From the NCBI RefSeq assembly GCF_047717795.1, contig NZ_CP159808.1:2046001-2110000 (forward strand): 64,000 nucleotides of DNA. The letters are read 5' to 3'. Under the pieces are notes generated by a model. That model saw nothing but the letters and a program-made list of their open reading frames with translations. It was not told the DNA's origin and made no database searches. Below are positions 24,734 through 34,699 of this stretch, piece by piece. The stretch's first letter is position 1, and each line of letters starts with the position of its first letter. The DNA is from Marisalimonas sp016777705. GTDB taxonomy: Bacteria > Pseudomonadota > Alphaproteobacteria > Puniceispirillales > Marisalimonadaceae. The translations under genes were made by a program, and so were the position numbers.

Positions 24734-26142
24734 GAATGTATCGCCTTAGAGTAAGTGGCCAGGGCAGCTTCTTTGATTGCCTCATTTACAGTTGGGTGCC
24801 CATGACAAATTCTGGCTACATCTTCTGAGGATGCTCCAAAACCCATGGCAATTGAAAGCTCATGGATTACAGTTCCAGCTTCATGACCAATCATGTGTGC
24901 ACCTAAAATTTTATCAGTAGATTTATCAGCTAGGATTTTTACCATTCCATCTGTATGACCAATTGCTTTAGCCCTGCTATTAGCAGTTAGAGGAAATACT
25001 CCCTTATTATAGCTAATACCATCATTTTTTAATTCTTCTTCAGTCTTACCTATGACAGCCACTTCAGGTGCTGTGTATATTATTCCTGGAACTAAATTAT
25101 AATCAACGTGACCTGCTTCTCCATTAATTATTTCAACTGCGGCTACTCCATCTTCTTCCGCTTTGTGGGCCAACATCGGTCCTTTGATTACATCTCCAAT
25201 TGCGTAAATATTCTTTATAGAGGTTTCGAATTTATTATTGATTTCGATAAAGCCATGTTTGTCAGTTGCCAAACCTAACTCTGCAAGACCTAATCCACTA
25301 GTGTTTGGTTTTCTGCCTACAGCAATTAAAACCACATCAGCATCTATTTGTTTTAAACTGTTAGTATTAGTATCTTTAATAGATAACATAACCTTTCCAT
25401 CAACTTTTTTAACACTTTCTAAAGAATGGCTAAGCTTGAACTTCAGACCTTGCTTTTGTAAAATTTTCATAAATTTATCTGCAACTTCGTTATCCATTCC
25501 AGGCAATATTCTGGGTAGAAATTCAATAACCTCTACTTCCGAACCCAGTCTTCTCCAGACAGTACCCATTTCTAGGCCTATAACTCCCGCACCAATTACA
25601 ATTAGTTTTTTTGGAACTTTTTTTAAATCTAAAGCGCCTGTTGAAGTTACTATATGCGTCTCGTCTATATCAATGTTAGGAAGAATTGTAGGGGTAGAAC
25701 CTGTTGCTATAATAATTTTTTCTGCATGTATTTTTTCTATTTTTCCATTATTATTAATCTCTACCTCATTAGAAGAAATAATTTTAGCAGCACCTAGATA
25801 TTTTTTAACTTTGTTCTTATTAAAAAGATAATCTATGCCTTTTGTGAGTTCTTCGACTATACCTGATTTTTTTTTTATTAATTTATCTAAATCCAAGGTA
25901 ACTTCTTTACATTTGATACCCCAATCCTCGTTTCCATTTACCTTAACTGAATTTTCATATTGTTCGGAAGCATGCAACATTGCCTTTGAAGGTATACAAC
26001 CCACATTCAAACAAGTTCCACCTAAGCTTTCTCTCTTTTCTATACTAGCTACTTTCATTCCTTTTTGAGCAGCAACTATAGAGGCTACATATCCACCCGG
26101 ACCGGAACCAATGACAACAAGATCGTATTTATTTTGTGACAT
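24730..26142 (-). CDS. lpdA: dihydrolipoyl dehydrogenase (E3)
   Basis: E3 subunit that reoxidises dihydrolipoyl groups of the 2-oxoglutarate dehydrogenase complex with NAD. It has 470 residues: FAD motif GSGPGGYVAS at 12-21, redox disulfide GGTCLNVGCIPSK near 41-53, NAD fold GAGVIGLEMG near 184, and the His-Glu pair in GHPTVNEA near the C-terminus. It is the last gene of the sdh-mdh-suc cluster, 23 bp after odhB, so it very probably serves OdhAB here, and may be shared with pyruvate dehydrogenase. Confidence 0.96.
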   Translation of the reverse strand: MSQNKYDLVVIGSGPGGYVASIVAAQKGMKVASIEKRESLGGTCLNVGCIPSKAMLHASEQYENSVKVNGNEDWGIKCKEVTLDLDKLIKKKSGIVEELTKGIDYLFNKNKVKKYLGAAKIISSNEVEINNNGKIEKIHAEKIIIATGSTPTILPNIDIDETHIVTSTGALDLKKVPKKLIVIGAGVIGLEMGTVWRRLGSEVEVIEFLPRILPGMDNEVADKFMKILQKQGLKFKLSHSLESVKKVDGKVMLSIKDTNTNSLKQIDADVVLIAVGRKPNTSGLGLAELGLATDKHGFIEINNKFETSIKNIYAIGDVIKGPMLAHKAEEDGVAAVEIINGEAGHVDYNLVPGIIYTAPEVAVIGKTEEELKNDGISYNKGVFPLTANSRAKAIGHTDGMVKILADKSTDKILGAHMIGHEAGTVIHELSIAMGFGASSEDVARICHGHPTVNEAIKEAALATYSKAIHS

Positions 26143-26165
26143 TTTTAAAACCTTTAAATTTTGAA

Positions 26166-27455
26166 TTATGCGCCCACTACAAGTCGTCTAGGGTCTTCTA
26201 TAATTTCTTTTATTCTAACTAAAAATGATACCGCTTCTCTTCCATCAACTATCCTATGATCATAAGACAGTGCCAAGTACATCATAGGTCTAATTTCAAT
26301 ATTATCACCAATAGCAATGGGTCTTTTTTGAATTTTATGCATACCTAAAATCCCTGATTGTGGAGGGTTTAAAATTGGTGACGACATCAAGGAACCATAA
26401 ACACCACCGTTTGAAATAGTAAAAGTTCCACCAGCCATATCAGAAATACCTAAGCTTCCATCTTTTGCTTTTTTTCCAAATTCTGCAATGTTTGCTTCAG
26501 TCTCTCCAAAAGACATGTCATCCGCATTTTTTAATACAGGAACAACTAAACCTTGAGCAGTTCCTACTGCAACACCAATATTATAATAATTTTTATAGAT
26601 TATATCATTACCATCTATTTCTGCGTTTACTGCAGGGAATTGATTTAAAGCATCAATTGCCGCTTTAACAAAGAAACTCATATAACCAAGTCTTACGCCA
26701 TTTTTCTTTTCAAAACTATCCTGATAATTACTTCTCATTTCCATTAGAGCTGACATATCTACTTCATTGTATGTAGTTAACATAGCTGCAGTATTTTGAG
26801 CTTCTTTTAATCTGCGAGCTATGGCTAGACGTAGCCTTGACATTGGCACTCGTTCTTCTAAATTCTCATTTTGAGTGCTTCTGATGATCTTGGACTCTGT
26901 AGCAACAGGTTTACTTTCATTAATGTTAGGAACAACTTTTTGTTGATGCACTTTCTCTTCTTTTTTTTCTACACCAGGTTTTTTAACTTCTTCTGTTTTC
27001 TCACCAGCAACTATCATTGCTAATAATGCTCCCACTTCTACAGTATCGCCTTCTGATACTGCTAGATTATCTAAAATACCAGATATGGACGCTGGAACCT
27101 CCAGGGTAACTTTATCTGTTTCCAATTCAACAATTGGTTCATCTACTTCAACAAACTCTCCTTGCTTTTTAATCCACTTTGAAACAGTTGCTTCCACAAC
27201 AGATTCACCTAAAATTGGAACAAGAACATCCATCTTTTTATCCTTTCGATTAGAAATAATTTTGTTAGACATGCTGTTTTTTGAAACTAATTTATCATCG
27301 TTTTTCTCAAGATTTAAATATAAAAGAACATCACCTTTAGTTATCCTACCTTGTAAACCAGTCCCTTGTATTTTAGAAACATCTAATTTTTTTTCAGCAA
27401 TAATTTTAGCAGCTGAAGGCATAGCTAAGTCTTTTATATCTAGTTTATCTGACAT
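26166..27455 (-). CDS. odhB: 2-oxoglutarate dehydrogenase E2 (succinyltransferase) with permuted domains
   Basis: E2 core of the 2-oxoglutarate dehydrogenase complex, 429 residues. The domain order is odd: a peripheral-subunit-binding (E3-binding) domain comes first (about 9-47, with PSAAKIIAEKKLD and GTGLQGRITKGDV), then a lipoyl domain (about 75-150, lipoyl Lys in ELETDKVTLEV), then a linker and the catalytic domain with HRIVDG near residue 398. The usual order is lipoyl, E3-binding, catalytic, and no E3-binding domain is seen in the linker. Met75 (KKMDVLVPILGES) matches the classical start of OdhB and has its own ribosome-binding site. It lies 8 bp after sucA. Confidence 0.95.
   Translation of the reverse strand: MSDKLDIKDLAMPSAAKIIAEKKLDVSKIQGTGLQGRITKGDVLLYLNLEKNDDKLVSKNSMSNKIISNRKDKKMDVLVPILGESVVEATVSKWIKKQGEFVEVDEPIVELETDKVTLEVPASISGILDNLAVSEGDTVEVGALLAMIVAGEKTEEVKKPGVEKKEEKVHQQKVVPNINESKPVATESKIIRSTQNENLEERVPMSRLRLAIARRLKEAQNTAAMLTTYNEVDMSALMEMRSNYQDSFEKKNGVRLGYMSFFVKAAIDALNQFPAVNAEIDGNDIIYKNYYNIGVAVGTAQGLVVPVLKNADDMSFGETEANIAEFGKKAKDGSLGISDMAGGTFTISNGGVYGSLMSSPILNPPQSGILGMHKIQKRPIAIGDNIEIRPMMYLALSYDHRIVDGREAVSFLVRIKEIIEDPRRLVVGA
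27241..27246 (-). promoter_or_regulatory. internal ribosome-binding site before OdhB Met75
   Basis: AAAGGA on the minus strand lies seven bases before the in-frame ATG at 27233-27231. Translation from here would give an OdhB of 355 residues with lipoyl and catalytic domains but no E3-binding domain. The upstream start at 27455 has only weak complementarity (AATAGG), so the internal site could be used. Confidence 0.4.
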
Positions 27456-27463
27456 TTATAGAC

Positions 27464-30358
27464 CTATTCTGCAGCATGCTTACTTGTCTTTTTATTTTCT
27501 ATTGTTAAAGCTTGATTAACTAAATCTGCCTGTTCTTTGTTGTGTCTAGATAAAGACCCTGTTGCAGGTGAAGCAGCTTCCTCTCTACCAGCATAAGTAG
27601 GGCGTAAAAACTTACCTTTATACGACATAAGTACATCTTCTATCTTCCTGTCAACAAAAAACCATGAACCCATATTTTTAGGCTCTTCTTGACACCATAC
27701 AACTTCAGCATCGGGTGTTTTTGAAAGTTCTTCTTTAAGAGTTCTATGTGGAAAAGGGTAAATTTGTTCTAGTCTTAATATTTTTACATTCTCTAGTTTT
27801 CTTTTTTCTCTTTCTTCATATAAATTATAAAAAACTTTTCCTGAACAAATAACAACTTTTTTTATGTTCTTATCTTTTAAATTTATATCTGGGTCTTTAA
27901 TAACTCTTCGAAACGCTGTTTGTTCTGCCATGTCGGATAGTTTGGAAACGCACATTTTATTTCTTAAAAGGCTTTTAGGTGTCATTATTATTAATGGTTT
28001 TCTAAAATCTCTCTTTAGCTGCCTTCTTAAAGCATGAAAGTAGTTAGCTGGTGTACTACAATTTAATACTTGCATATTATCTTCACCACATAACTGCAAA
28101 TAACGCTCTAATCTTGCTGACGAATGTTCAGGACCTTGACCTTCGTATCCATGAGGCAGCAGCATTACTAAACCAGACATTCTAAGCCATTTAGCTTCTC
28201 CACTTGAGATAAATTGATCAACAATTACTTGAGCGCCATTTGCAAAGTCTCCAAACTGAGCTTCCCACATGACTAATGCCGTTGGCTCTGTTAAAGAATA
28301 TCCATACTCAAATCCTAAAACTGATGCTTCTGACAAAGGAGAATCTATAACTTCAAAGTTTTCTTGGTTCTCTTTAATATTATTTAGAGGTGTGTATCTT
28401 TCTTCTTTTACTTGATCCACAAACACAGCATGTCTTTGAGAGAAAGTACCTCGACAGCTATCTTGGCCAGAAAGCCTTACGGGGTGACCTTCTATTAATA
28501 GAGAACCAAAGGCAAGATGCTCGGCAGTTGACCAATCAATTCCTTCTCCTGTATCAATTGCTTTTTTCCTAGCTTCAACTATTCTTGCAAGTTTTTTGTT
28601 AACTTGAATATTTTCAGGTATCGTTGTAATAGCATTGCCAATTAACTTTAAATCATCTGTTGAAACAGAAGTTTCTCCTCTTCTGTCATCACCATGAGCC
28701 GCTCTCAGATTTGCCCATTGTCCTTCTAACCAATCAGCTTTATTTGGTTTGTAATTCGCGCCCGCCTGAAATTCTTTTTCAAGAAATTTATTATGGTTAT
28801 CGACTTCATCTTTAGCTTCTTGGTCGGTTAAAATACCTTCCTTTACTAGTTTCTTACCATAAATGGTACTTATACTATCATGTGAACCTATTTTTTTATA
28901 CATGATAGGTTGTGTGAATGCAGGTTCATCACCTTCATTATGTCCATAACGTCTATAACTTATTATGTCTAAAACGACGTCACAAGCAAATTTCTGTCTA
29001 AATTCAGTAGCTATACGTGAAGCATGAATAACTGCTTCAGGGTCATCCCCATTAATGTGCATAATGGGAGCCATCACCATCTTAGCAACATCCGTACAAT
29101 ATGGACTTGAACGAGAATAATTTGGGCTAGTAGTAAATCCAATTTGATTATTTACAACTATATGAATAGTACCTCCAGTTCTATAACCCCGTAGACCAGA
29201 AAAATCAAAAGTTTCTGCAACAACACCTTGGCCTGCAAAGGCTGCATCTCCGTGAAGCACAATACCCAGAACAGATAATCTATCGTTAGTATCATTATGT
29301 TGATTTTGTTTAGCTCTAACTCTACCAATTACAACTGGAGCAACTACCTCTAGGTGAGATGGGTTTGGTTGCAAAGATAAATGAACGTTGTTTCCGTCAA
29401 ACTCTCGATCAGCTGATGCACCCATATGATATTTAACGTCTCCAGACCCTCCAGCCTCTTCAGGATTAGCTTGGTTACCTAAAAATTCTGAAATAATAGC
29501 TCTAAACGGCTTATTTAATATATTGTATAATAAATTAAGCCTACCTCTGTGAGCCATTGCTATTACAACTTCTTTCATTCCCAACTGGCTACCGCGTTTA
29601 AGTATTTGTTCAATAGCAGGAACTACTGACTCTGATCCATCTAAACCAAATCTTTTAGTTCCAGCATATTTCTTATGAAGAAATTGTTCAAAAGTTTCTG
29701 CTCCAACTAATCTTTCATAAATTGCTTTTTTTCCTCTTTTAGTAAATTCCGTCGTGTTTCTAATTGATTCTATTCTTTCTTGTATCCAAGCTTTTTGAGC
29801 AGGATCTTGTACGTGCATAAATTCTATACCTATAGAACCACAGTATGTTTCTTTTACTATTTCCATAATCTGTCGCAGAGTGGCAGACTCCATTCCTAAA
29901 ACATTATCAATAAAAATTGGTCTATCCCAGTCATCATCTTTAAAACCATAAGTTTTAGGATTTAATTCAGGGTGAACATCTCCTTCTTGAAGATTAAGAG
30001 GATCTAACTTAGCTAATAAATGACCATTTATCCTAAATGCTCTTATAAGCATTATTGCTCTTATAGAGTCTGTAGTAGCGGCCCTTAAATCTGTAGCAGA
30101 AAGATCTCCTTTTCCAGCAATTCCCCTTGCTACAGCTCTAACACTTGCAACGGTGTCAATTGCACCAATAACTTGGCTATTTTTTTTGGCCCAGCTAGGA
30201 CCATCATCTAAAATTACATCGTCACCATTATTTTTGAACCACAGATCCCATTCTTTTGGAACAGAATTAGGATTTGCTTTCCATTCTTTATGCAAATCAT
30301 TTATGAAAGTTGCATTTGCTCCTGAAAGAAAACTTTGATCGATATTTTGATCGTTCAT
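27464..30358 (-). CDS. sucA: 2-oxoglutarate dehydrogenase E1 component
   Basis: Thiamine-diphosphate decarboxylase of the TCA cycle, 964 residues, full length. The N-terminal E1 motif (NATFINDLHKEWKANP) that docks on E2 is present, then the ThDP-binding GHGD-type region (VLHGDAAFAGQG and GDDPEAVIHA) and the C-terminal transketolase-like domain with EAQFGDFANGAQVI. It follows sucD by 69 bp and precedes odhB by 8 bp, so E1 and E2 are translationally close. Confidence 0.97.
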   Translation of the reverse strand: MNDQNIDQSFLSGANATFINDLHKEWKANPNSVPKEWDLWFKNNGDDVILDDGPSWAKKNSQVIGAIDTVASVRAVARGIAGKGDLSATDLRAATTDSIRAIMLIRAFRINGHLLAKLDPLNLQEGDVHPELNPKTYGFKDDDWDRPIFIDNVLGMESATLRQIMEIVKETYCGSIGIEFMHVQDPAQKAWIQERIESIRNTTEFTKRGKKAIYERLVGAETFEQFLHKKYAGTKRFGLDGSESVVPAIEQILKRGSQLGMKEVVIAMAHRGRLNLLYNILNKPFRAIISEFLGNQANPEEAGGSGDVKYHMGASADREFDGNNVHLSLQPNPSHLEVVAPVVIGRVRAKQNQHNDTNDRLSVLGIVLHGDAAFAGQGVVAETFDFSGLRGYRTGGTIHIVVNNQIGFTTSPNYSRSSPYCTDVAKMVMAPIMHINGDDPEAVIHASRIATEFRQKFACDVVLDIISYRRYGHNEGDEPAFTQPIMYKKIGSHDSISTIYGKKLVKEGILTDQEAKDEVDNHNKFLEKEFQAGANYKPNKADWLEGQWANLRAAHGDDRRGETSVSTDDLKLIGNAITTIPENIQVNKKLARIVEARKKAIDTGEGIDWSTAEHLAFGSLLIEGHPVRLSGQDSCRGTFSQRHAVFVDQVKEERYTPLNNIKENQENFEVIDSPLSEASVLGFEYGYSLTEPTALVMWEAQFGDFANGAQVIVDQFISSGEAKWLRMSGLVMLLPHGYEGQGPEHSSARLERYLQLCGEDNMQVLNCSTPANYFHALRRQLKRDFRKPLIIMTPKSLLRNKMCVSKLSDMAEQTAFRRVIKDPDINLKDKNIKKVVICSGKVFYNLYEEREKRKLENVKILRLEQIYPFPHRTLKEELSKTPDAEVVWCQEEPKNMGSWFFVDRKIEDVLMSYKGKFLRPTYAGREEAASPATGSLSRHNKEQADLVNQALTIENKKTSKHAAE

Positions 30359-30427
30359 AGCTACAAATCCTTTATTACAAAAAAGTTAACTAAATACACT
30401 ACACAAAAACTTAACAATGAAATCAAG

Positions 30428-31309
30428 TTATTTCCATTCTTGTATTGCTTTTAAAACTGCCTTACCCAAGCCAGCTGGTGAATCAGACATAATAAAACCT
30501 GATTCATTCATAACTTTTACCTTAGAATCTGCATCTCCACTTCCGCCACTTACAATAGCTCCAGCATGTCCCATTGTTCTTCCTGGAGGAGCAGTTTTTC
30601 CTGCAATAAATCCAGCAATTGGTTTTTTAATCTTATGGTTTTTTAAAAATGAAGCAGCCTCTTCTTCTGCACTTCCTCCAATTTCACCAATCATTAAAAT
30701 AGCCTCTGTTTGATCATCATTTAGGAACATATCAAGACAATCAATAAAATTTGTTCCATTTATTGGATCACCACCTATTCCAATGCATGTTGATTGACCA
30801 AGCCCTGCAGCCGTAGTCTGGGCAACAGCTTCGTATGTTAATGTTCCAGACCTGGATACTATTCCTATTTTTCCTGGAGAATGAATGTGCCCTGGCATAA
30901 TACCAATTTTACATTGCCCAGGTGTTATTACACCAGGACAATTTGGTCCTATTAATCTAGAGTTAGACTGTTTAAGAAATTGTTTAACTTTTATCATATC
31001 CTGAACAGGTACTCCTTCAGTAATACAAATAATGAGAGGTATTTTTGATGCAATAGCCTCTAGTATTGAATCTGCAGCAAATGGAGGAGGGACGTAAATA
31101 ACTGTCGCATCAGGATTAACTTCCTTTACACATTCATCAACAGTATTAAAAACGGGCAAATCTAAGTGCTTTGTACCACCTTTTCCAGGTGTAACTCCTC
31201 CTACCATTTTTGTACCATAAGCAATAGCTTGTTCTGAGTGGAAAGTACCTTGACCTCCTGTAAAACCTTGGCAAATGACCTTTGTTTCTTTATTTATTAA
31301 AACAGACAT
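30428..31309 (-). CDS. sucD: succinyl-CoA synthetase subunit alpha
   Basis: The alpha subunit binds CoA and carries the phosphohistidine of succinate-CoA ligase. It has 293 residues: CoA-binding N-domain with GFTGGQGTFHSEQAI near 16-30, and the active-site His in GRTMGHAGAI near residue 247, followed by a glycine-rich GGSGDADSK. It starts directly after sucC with no gap, which fits equal synthesis of the two subunits. Confidence 0.97.
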   Translation of the reverse strand: MSVLINKETKVICQGFTGGQGTFHSEQAIAYGTKMVGGVTPGKGGTKHLDLPVFNTVDECVKEVNPDATVIYVPPPFAADSILEAIASKIPLIICITEGVPVQDMIKVKQFLKQSNSRLIGPNCPGVITPGQCKIGIMPGHIHSPGKIGIVSRSGTLTYEAVAQTTAAGLGQSTCIGIGGDPINGTNFIDCLDMFLNDDQTEAILMIGEIGGSAEEEAASFLKNHKIKKPIAGFIAGKTAPPGRTMGHAGAIVSGGSGDADSKVKVMNESGFIMSDSPAGLGKAVLKAIQEWK

Positions 31310-32479
31310 TTAATTAATCTCCTTAACAGCATTCACAATTTTAACTGCTGCGTCATCTAAGTCGTCAGCTGGTATTATTTTTAATCCTGAATCAGAAAGT
31401 ATTTTTTTGCCTTCATCTACATTTGTTCCAGCAAGCCTTACAACCAAAGGTTTGGACAAAGACAATGCTTTTGCAGCCTTTACAACTCCTGCTGCAATAA
31501 TGTCACATCTCATTATACCACCAAAAATATTAACTAAAATTCCTTCAACAGCTGCATCAGACAAAATGATTTTAAATGCCTCTGTTACTTTTTCTTCTGT
31601 GGCGCTTCCTCCTACATCTAAAAAGTTAGCTGGTGAACCACCTTTTAATTTAATTATATCCATCGTAGCCATGGCTAGACCTGCTCCATTAACCAAACAA
31701 CCTATAGTTCCATCCAATTTAATATATGCAAGGTCAAATTTACTGGCTATTATCTCTGATGGGTCCTCTTCACTTTCATCTCTCAAATCTAATATATTCT
31801 TATGCCTGAATAATGCATTATTATCGAAAGACATTTTTGCATCTAGCGCAATTAAGGTATTTTCACTAGTTAATACTAAAGGATTGATTTCTAATAGACT
31901 TGCATTTTTTTCTGTAAAAAGTTTATATAATTGTGCAAAAAAATTACCCGCTTGTTTAAAACTAGAACCAGTTAACTCTAAGCTATTAGCTATTAATCTC
32001 GAATGAAAGGGCTGAAAACCTATAGTTGGATCAATAGTAAATGATAATATTTTTTCAGGGGTTTCATCTGCAACTTTCTCAATATCCATTCCACCTTCTG
32101 TTGAGGCTATCACAGAAATTCTACTGCTTACTCTATCTATAACCATTGAGAAATAAAATTCGGACTTAATGTCACAACCGTCTTCTATATAAAGTCTATT
32201 AACTAATTTACCACCACTGCCTGTCTGAGGAGTTATTAATTTTTTGCCTAAAATAGATTGGGCTGCCGTTTTCACAGCGTCTAAATCTTTAACTACTTTA
32301 ACTCCCCCTGCCTTACCTCTTCCTCCAGCATGTATTTGGGCTTTAACCACGTATACAGGTCCTGGCAAATCGTTAGCAGCTTTTGTAGCATCTTCTACAG
32401 AAAAAACTGCTTTTCCTTCAGGTGTTGGAATATTATATAACTTAAACAACTCTTTAGCTTGATGCTCATGAATATCCAA
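31310..32479 (-). CDS. sucC: succinyl-CoA synthetase subunit beta (ADP-forming)
   Basis: Beta subunit with an ATP-grasp N-domain, 389 residues, the family's usual length. It begins MDIHEHQAKELFKLYNIPTP; the nucleotide-binding loop is KAQIHAGGRGKAGGV near 46-60, and the C-terminal domain has GGIMRCDIIAAGV, which contacts the phosphohistidine helix. It lies 21 bp after mdh in the TCA cluster. Confidence 0.97.
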   Translation of the reverse strand: MDIHEHQAKELFKLYNIPTPEGKAVFSVEDATKAANDLPGPVYVVKAQIHAGGRGKAGGVKVVKDLDAVKTAAQSILGKKLITPQTGSGGKLVNRLYIEDGCDIKSEFYFSMVIDRVSSRISVIASTEGGMDIEKVADETPEKILSFTIDPTIGFQPFHSRLIANSLELTGSSFKQAGNFFAQLYKLFTEKNASLLEINPLVLTSENTLIALDAKMSFDNNALFRHKNILDLRDESEEDPSEIIASKFDLAYIKLDGTIGCLVNGAGLAMATMDIIKLKGGSPANFLDVGGSATEEKVTEAFKIILSDAAVEGILVNIFGGIMRCDIIAAGVVKAAKALSLSKPLVVRLAGTNVDEGKKILSDSGLKIIPADDLDDAAVKIVNAVKEIN

Positions 32480-32500
32480 GACTAAACCCTTTCTTTAAAA

Positions 32501-33454
32501 TTATTCAGCTTCAAATTTTGAAGCTACCTCATTTAATTGCTTAACCGCTGAAATTGAATGATCAAACATCTCTTTCTCATCAGGTTCAAAATCTATTTCA
32601 ACTATTCTTTCTACACCATCTTTACCTATTATTACTGGAACACCAACATAAATTCCTTTTAGATTATAATATCCATCAACAAAAGCTGCACACGGCAATA
32701 GTTTTTTCTTATCCTTTAAATAAGACTCTGCCATTTCTATAGCTGCTGATGCCGGTGCATAAAATGCTGAACCCGTTTTTAGCAAACCAACGATTTCTGC
32801 TCCACCATCACGCGTCCTTTGGACTATTTGATCAATCTTTTCTTGACTGCTCCATCCCATTTTAACTAGGTCAGGGACAGGAATACCTGCAACAGCTGAA
32901 TATCTAGATAAAGGGACCATTGTGTCACCATGTCCTCCAAGTACAAATGCAGTAACATCACTAACGGAGACGTTAAATTCTTCTGCTAAGAAATGTCTAA
33001 ATCTTGCTGAATCAAGAACACCAGCCATTCCAACAACCATATTTGTTGGTAATCCAGATGCTCTTTGTAACACACCAACCATTGCGTCAAGTGGGTTTGT
33101 GATACAAATTATAAAGGCTTTTGGACAGTTTTCTTTAATTCCTTTTCCAACTTGCTTCATAACCTTTGTATTAATTTCGACTAAATCATCTCTACTCATT
33201 CCTGGCTTTCTAGCAACACCTGCGGTTACAATAACAACGTCGCTCCCTTTAAGAGAGCTGTAATCATTAGAACCATTTATATTACTATCAAAGCCTTCAA
33301 CAGGTCCTGATTGAGCTAAATCAAGAGCTTTACCTTGAGGAATACCATCAGCTATATCAAATAAAGTAACATCACCGAGCTCTTTAATTGCCGCTAAATG
33401 CGCTAAAGTACCACCTATATTACCTGAACCTATCAAGGCTATTTTATTTCGCAT
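32501..33454 (-). CDS. mdh: malate dehydrogenase
   Basis: NAD-dependent malate dehydrogenase of the LDH-like (alphaproteobacterial/Chloroflexus) type, 317 residues. The Rossmann motif is GSGNIGG at 8-14; substrate arginines are in ARKPGMSRDDL near 82-92; the catalytic His lies in GGHGDTMVPL near 175. It sits between zapE and sucC. The 126-bp gap upstream is the longest within the TCA cluster and probably carries a promoter. Confidence 0.96.
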   Translation of the reverse strand: MRNKIALIGSGNIGGTLAHLAAIKELGDVTLFDIADGIPQGKALDLAQSGPVEGFDSNINGSNDYSSLKGSDVVIVTAGVARKPGMSRDDLVEINTKVMKQVGKGIKENCPKAFIICITNPLDAMVGVLQRASGLPTNMVVGMAGVLDSARFRHFLAEEFNVSVSDVTAFVLGGHGDTMVPLSRYSAVAGIPVPDLVKMGWSSQEKIDQIVQRTRDGGAEIVGLLKTGSAFYAPASAAIEMAESYLKDKKKLLPCAAFVDGYYNLKGIYVGVPVIIGKDGVERIVEIDFEPDEKEMFDHSISAVKQLNEVASKFEAE

Positions 33455-33580
33455 TTATTTAATCCTCTTTAAGTTTTAAAGTCTTTTCTATTCAAAGGTT
33501 AATTTAAATTATTTTTATTATTCTTTATACATTTCTAAACCTTTTAAACTCTTTTTCTTTAGCTATCAAGACAAGAATAA

Positions 33581-34678
33581 TTATAAGCTTTTATTTTGTA
33601 ATTGAGACATTTCTGTAATTCTAGAAATAGTACGTTGAAATTCAAAACCCCACTCATTTCCTTGATAAAGGTCTTTAAATTTAACTTCTGCATTAGCTAT
33701 TAAAAAACAATTTTTATCATATAAAGCATCAATTAACCAAATAAACCTTCTTGTTTCATTACGTAAAATATCGGTTAAAATAGGAATATTATCTATTATT
33801 ATTCCTTTGTACCTAAGTGCAATTTCAATGTAATCCGAAGCTGCCAAGGGCTTATTACACAAATCATCAAAATCTATTCTTGCTATTCCCGCAGCAACTT
33901 GTGGAATAAGAATTTTTCTGCCTGAGACTTCAATTTGTTCAGGTTTTTTTTCAAAACCAATACTTAATTTTAAGAAAATATTGTTAATTTTAACTTTGTT
34001 TCTGTCATTAATTGGGTTCAACCATAGTTTATTCCCACTCAAAGATCTTTCTCGCCAATCAGCTCCAATTGGTATTTCTACTACATCTGTTTTTAATTTT
34101 AAATTTTGTATAAATGGTAAAATTCTATCTCTATGTAACCCATTTTTATAGAGACCTTCAGGAGGTTGATTTGACGTTGTTACTAAAATGGTACCTTCTT
34201 CAAACATAACTTCAAATAATCGTGATAAAATCATTGCGTCAGCAATATCTCTAACTTCCATCTCATCAAAACATAATAGCTTAGCAGATTTAGCTAAATC
34301 TTTACCAACTAGGAGAACACAATCTTTATTTCTTTCAACTTTACTTTTTTCAAGTACCCTCTGATGAACTTCTTTCATAAAGTCATGAAAATGCAGTCTT
34401 CTTTTATCTTTAATATCAACATTATGAAAAAATAAATCCATAATCATGGATTTACCTCTTCCAACACCTCCAAATAAATAAATACCTTTTATAATATTAT
34501 TATTTTTAAAAAAAAATTTATTAATAATATTTGCATTATTATTTAGGCTATTAATTTTACTAAAGAGCGAATTGAAATATTTCGTTACAAATAATTGACC
34601 AGAATCAAATTTTATAGATTGAGTTAAGGCAATGGTTTCTAATGTGGCGTCAATATGTTTTTCCAAACTAGCAACCAT
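33581..34678 (-). CDS. zapE: cell division protein ZapE (AFG1-like ATPase)
   Basis: An AFG1-family P-loop ATPase of 365 residues. Walker A is GGVGRGKS near residue 69, Walker B is LLCFDEMEV near 135, and TTSNQPPEGLYKNGLHR is a family hallmark. In E. coli ZapE acts on the Z-ring under stress; mitochondrial Afg1 helps respiratory complex turnover. Its placement between sdhB and mdh recurs in alphaproteobacteria and is compatible with a role in respiratory enzyme quality control (inference). Confidence 0.92.
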   Translation of the reverse strand: MVASLEKHIDATLETIALTQSIKFDSGQLFVTKYFNSLFSKINSLNNNANIINKFFFKNNNIIKGIYLFGGVGRGKSMIMDLFFHNVDIKDKRRLHFHDFMKEVHQRVLEKSKVERNKDCVLLVGKDLAKSAKLLCFDEMEVRDIADAMILSRLFEVMFEEGTILVTTSNQPPEGLYKNGLHRDRILPFIQNLKLKTDVVEIPIGADWRERSLSGNKLWLNPINDRNKVKINNIFLKLSIGFEKKPEQIEVSGRKILIPQVAAGIARIDFDDLCNKPLAASDYIEIALRYKGIIIDNIPILTDILRNETRRFIWLIDALYDKNCFLIANAEVKFKDLYQGNEWGFEFQRTISRITEMSQLQNKSL

Positions 34679-34699
34679 ATAAAATTTTACAAATTAACT

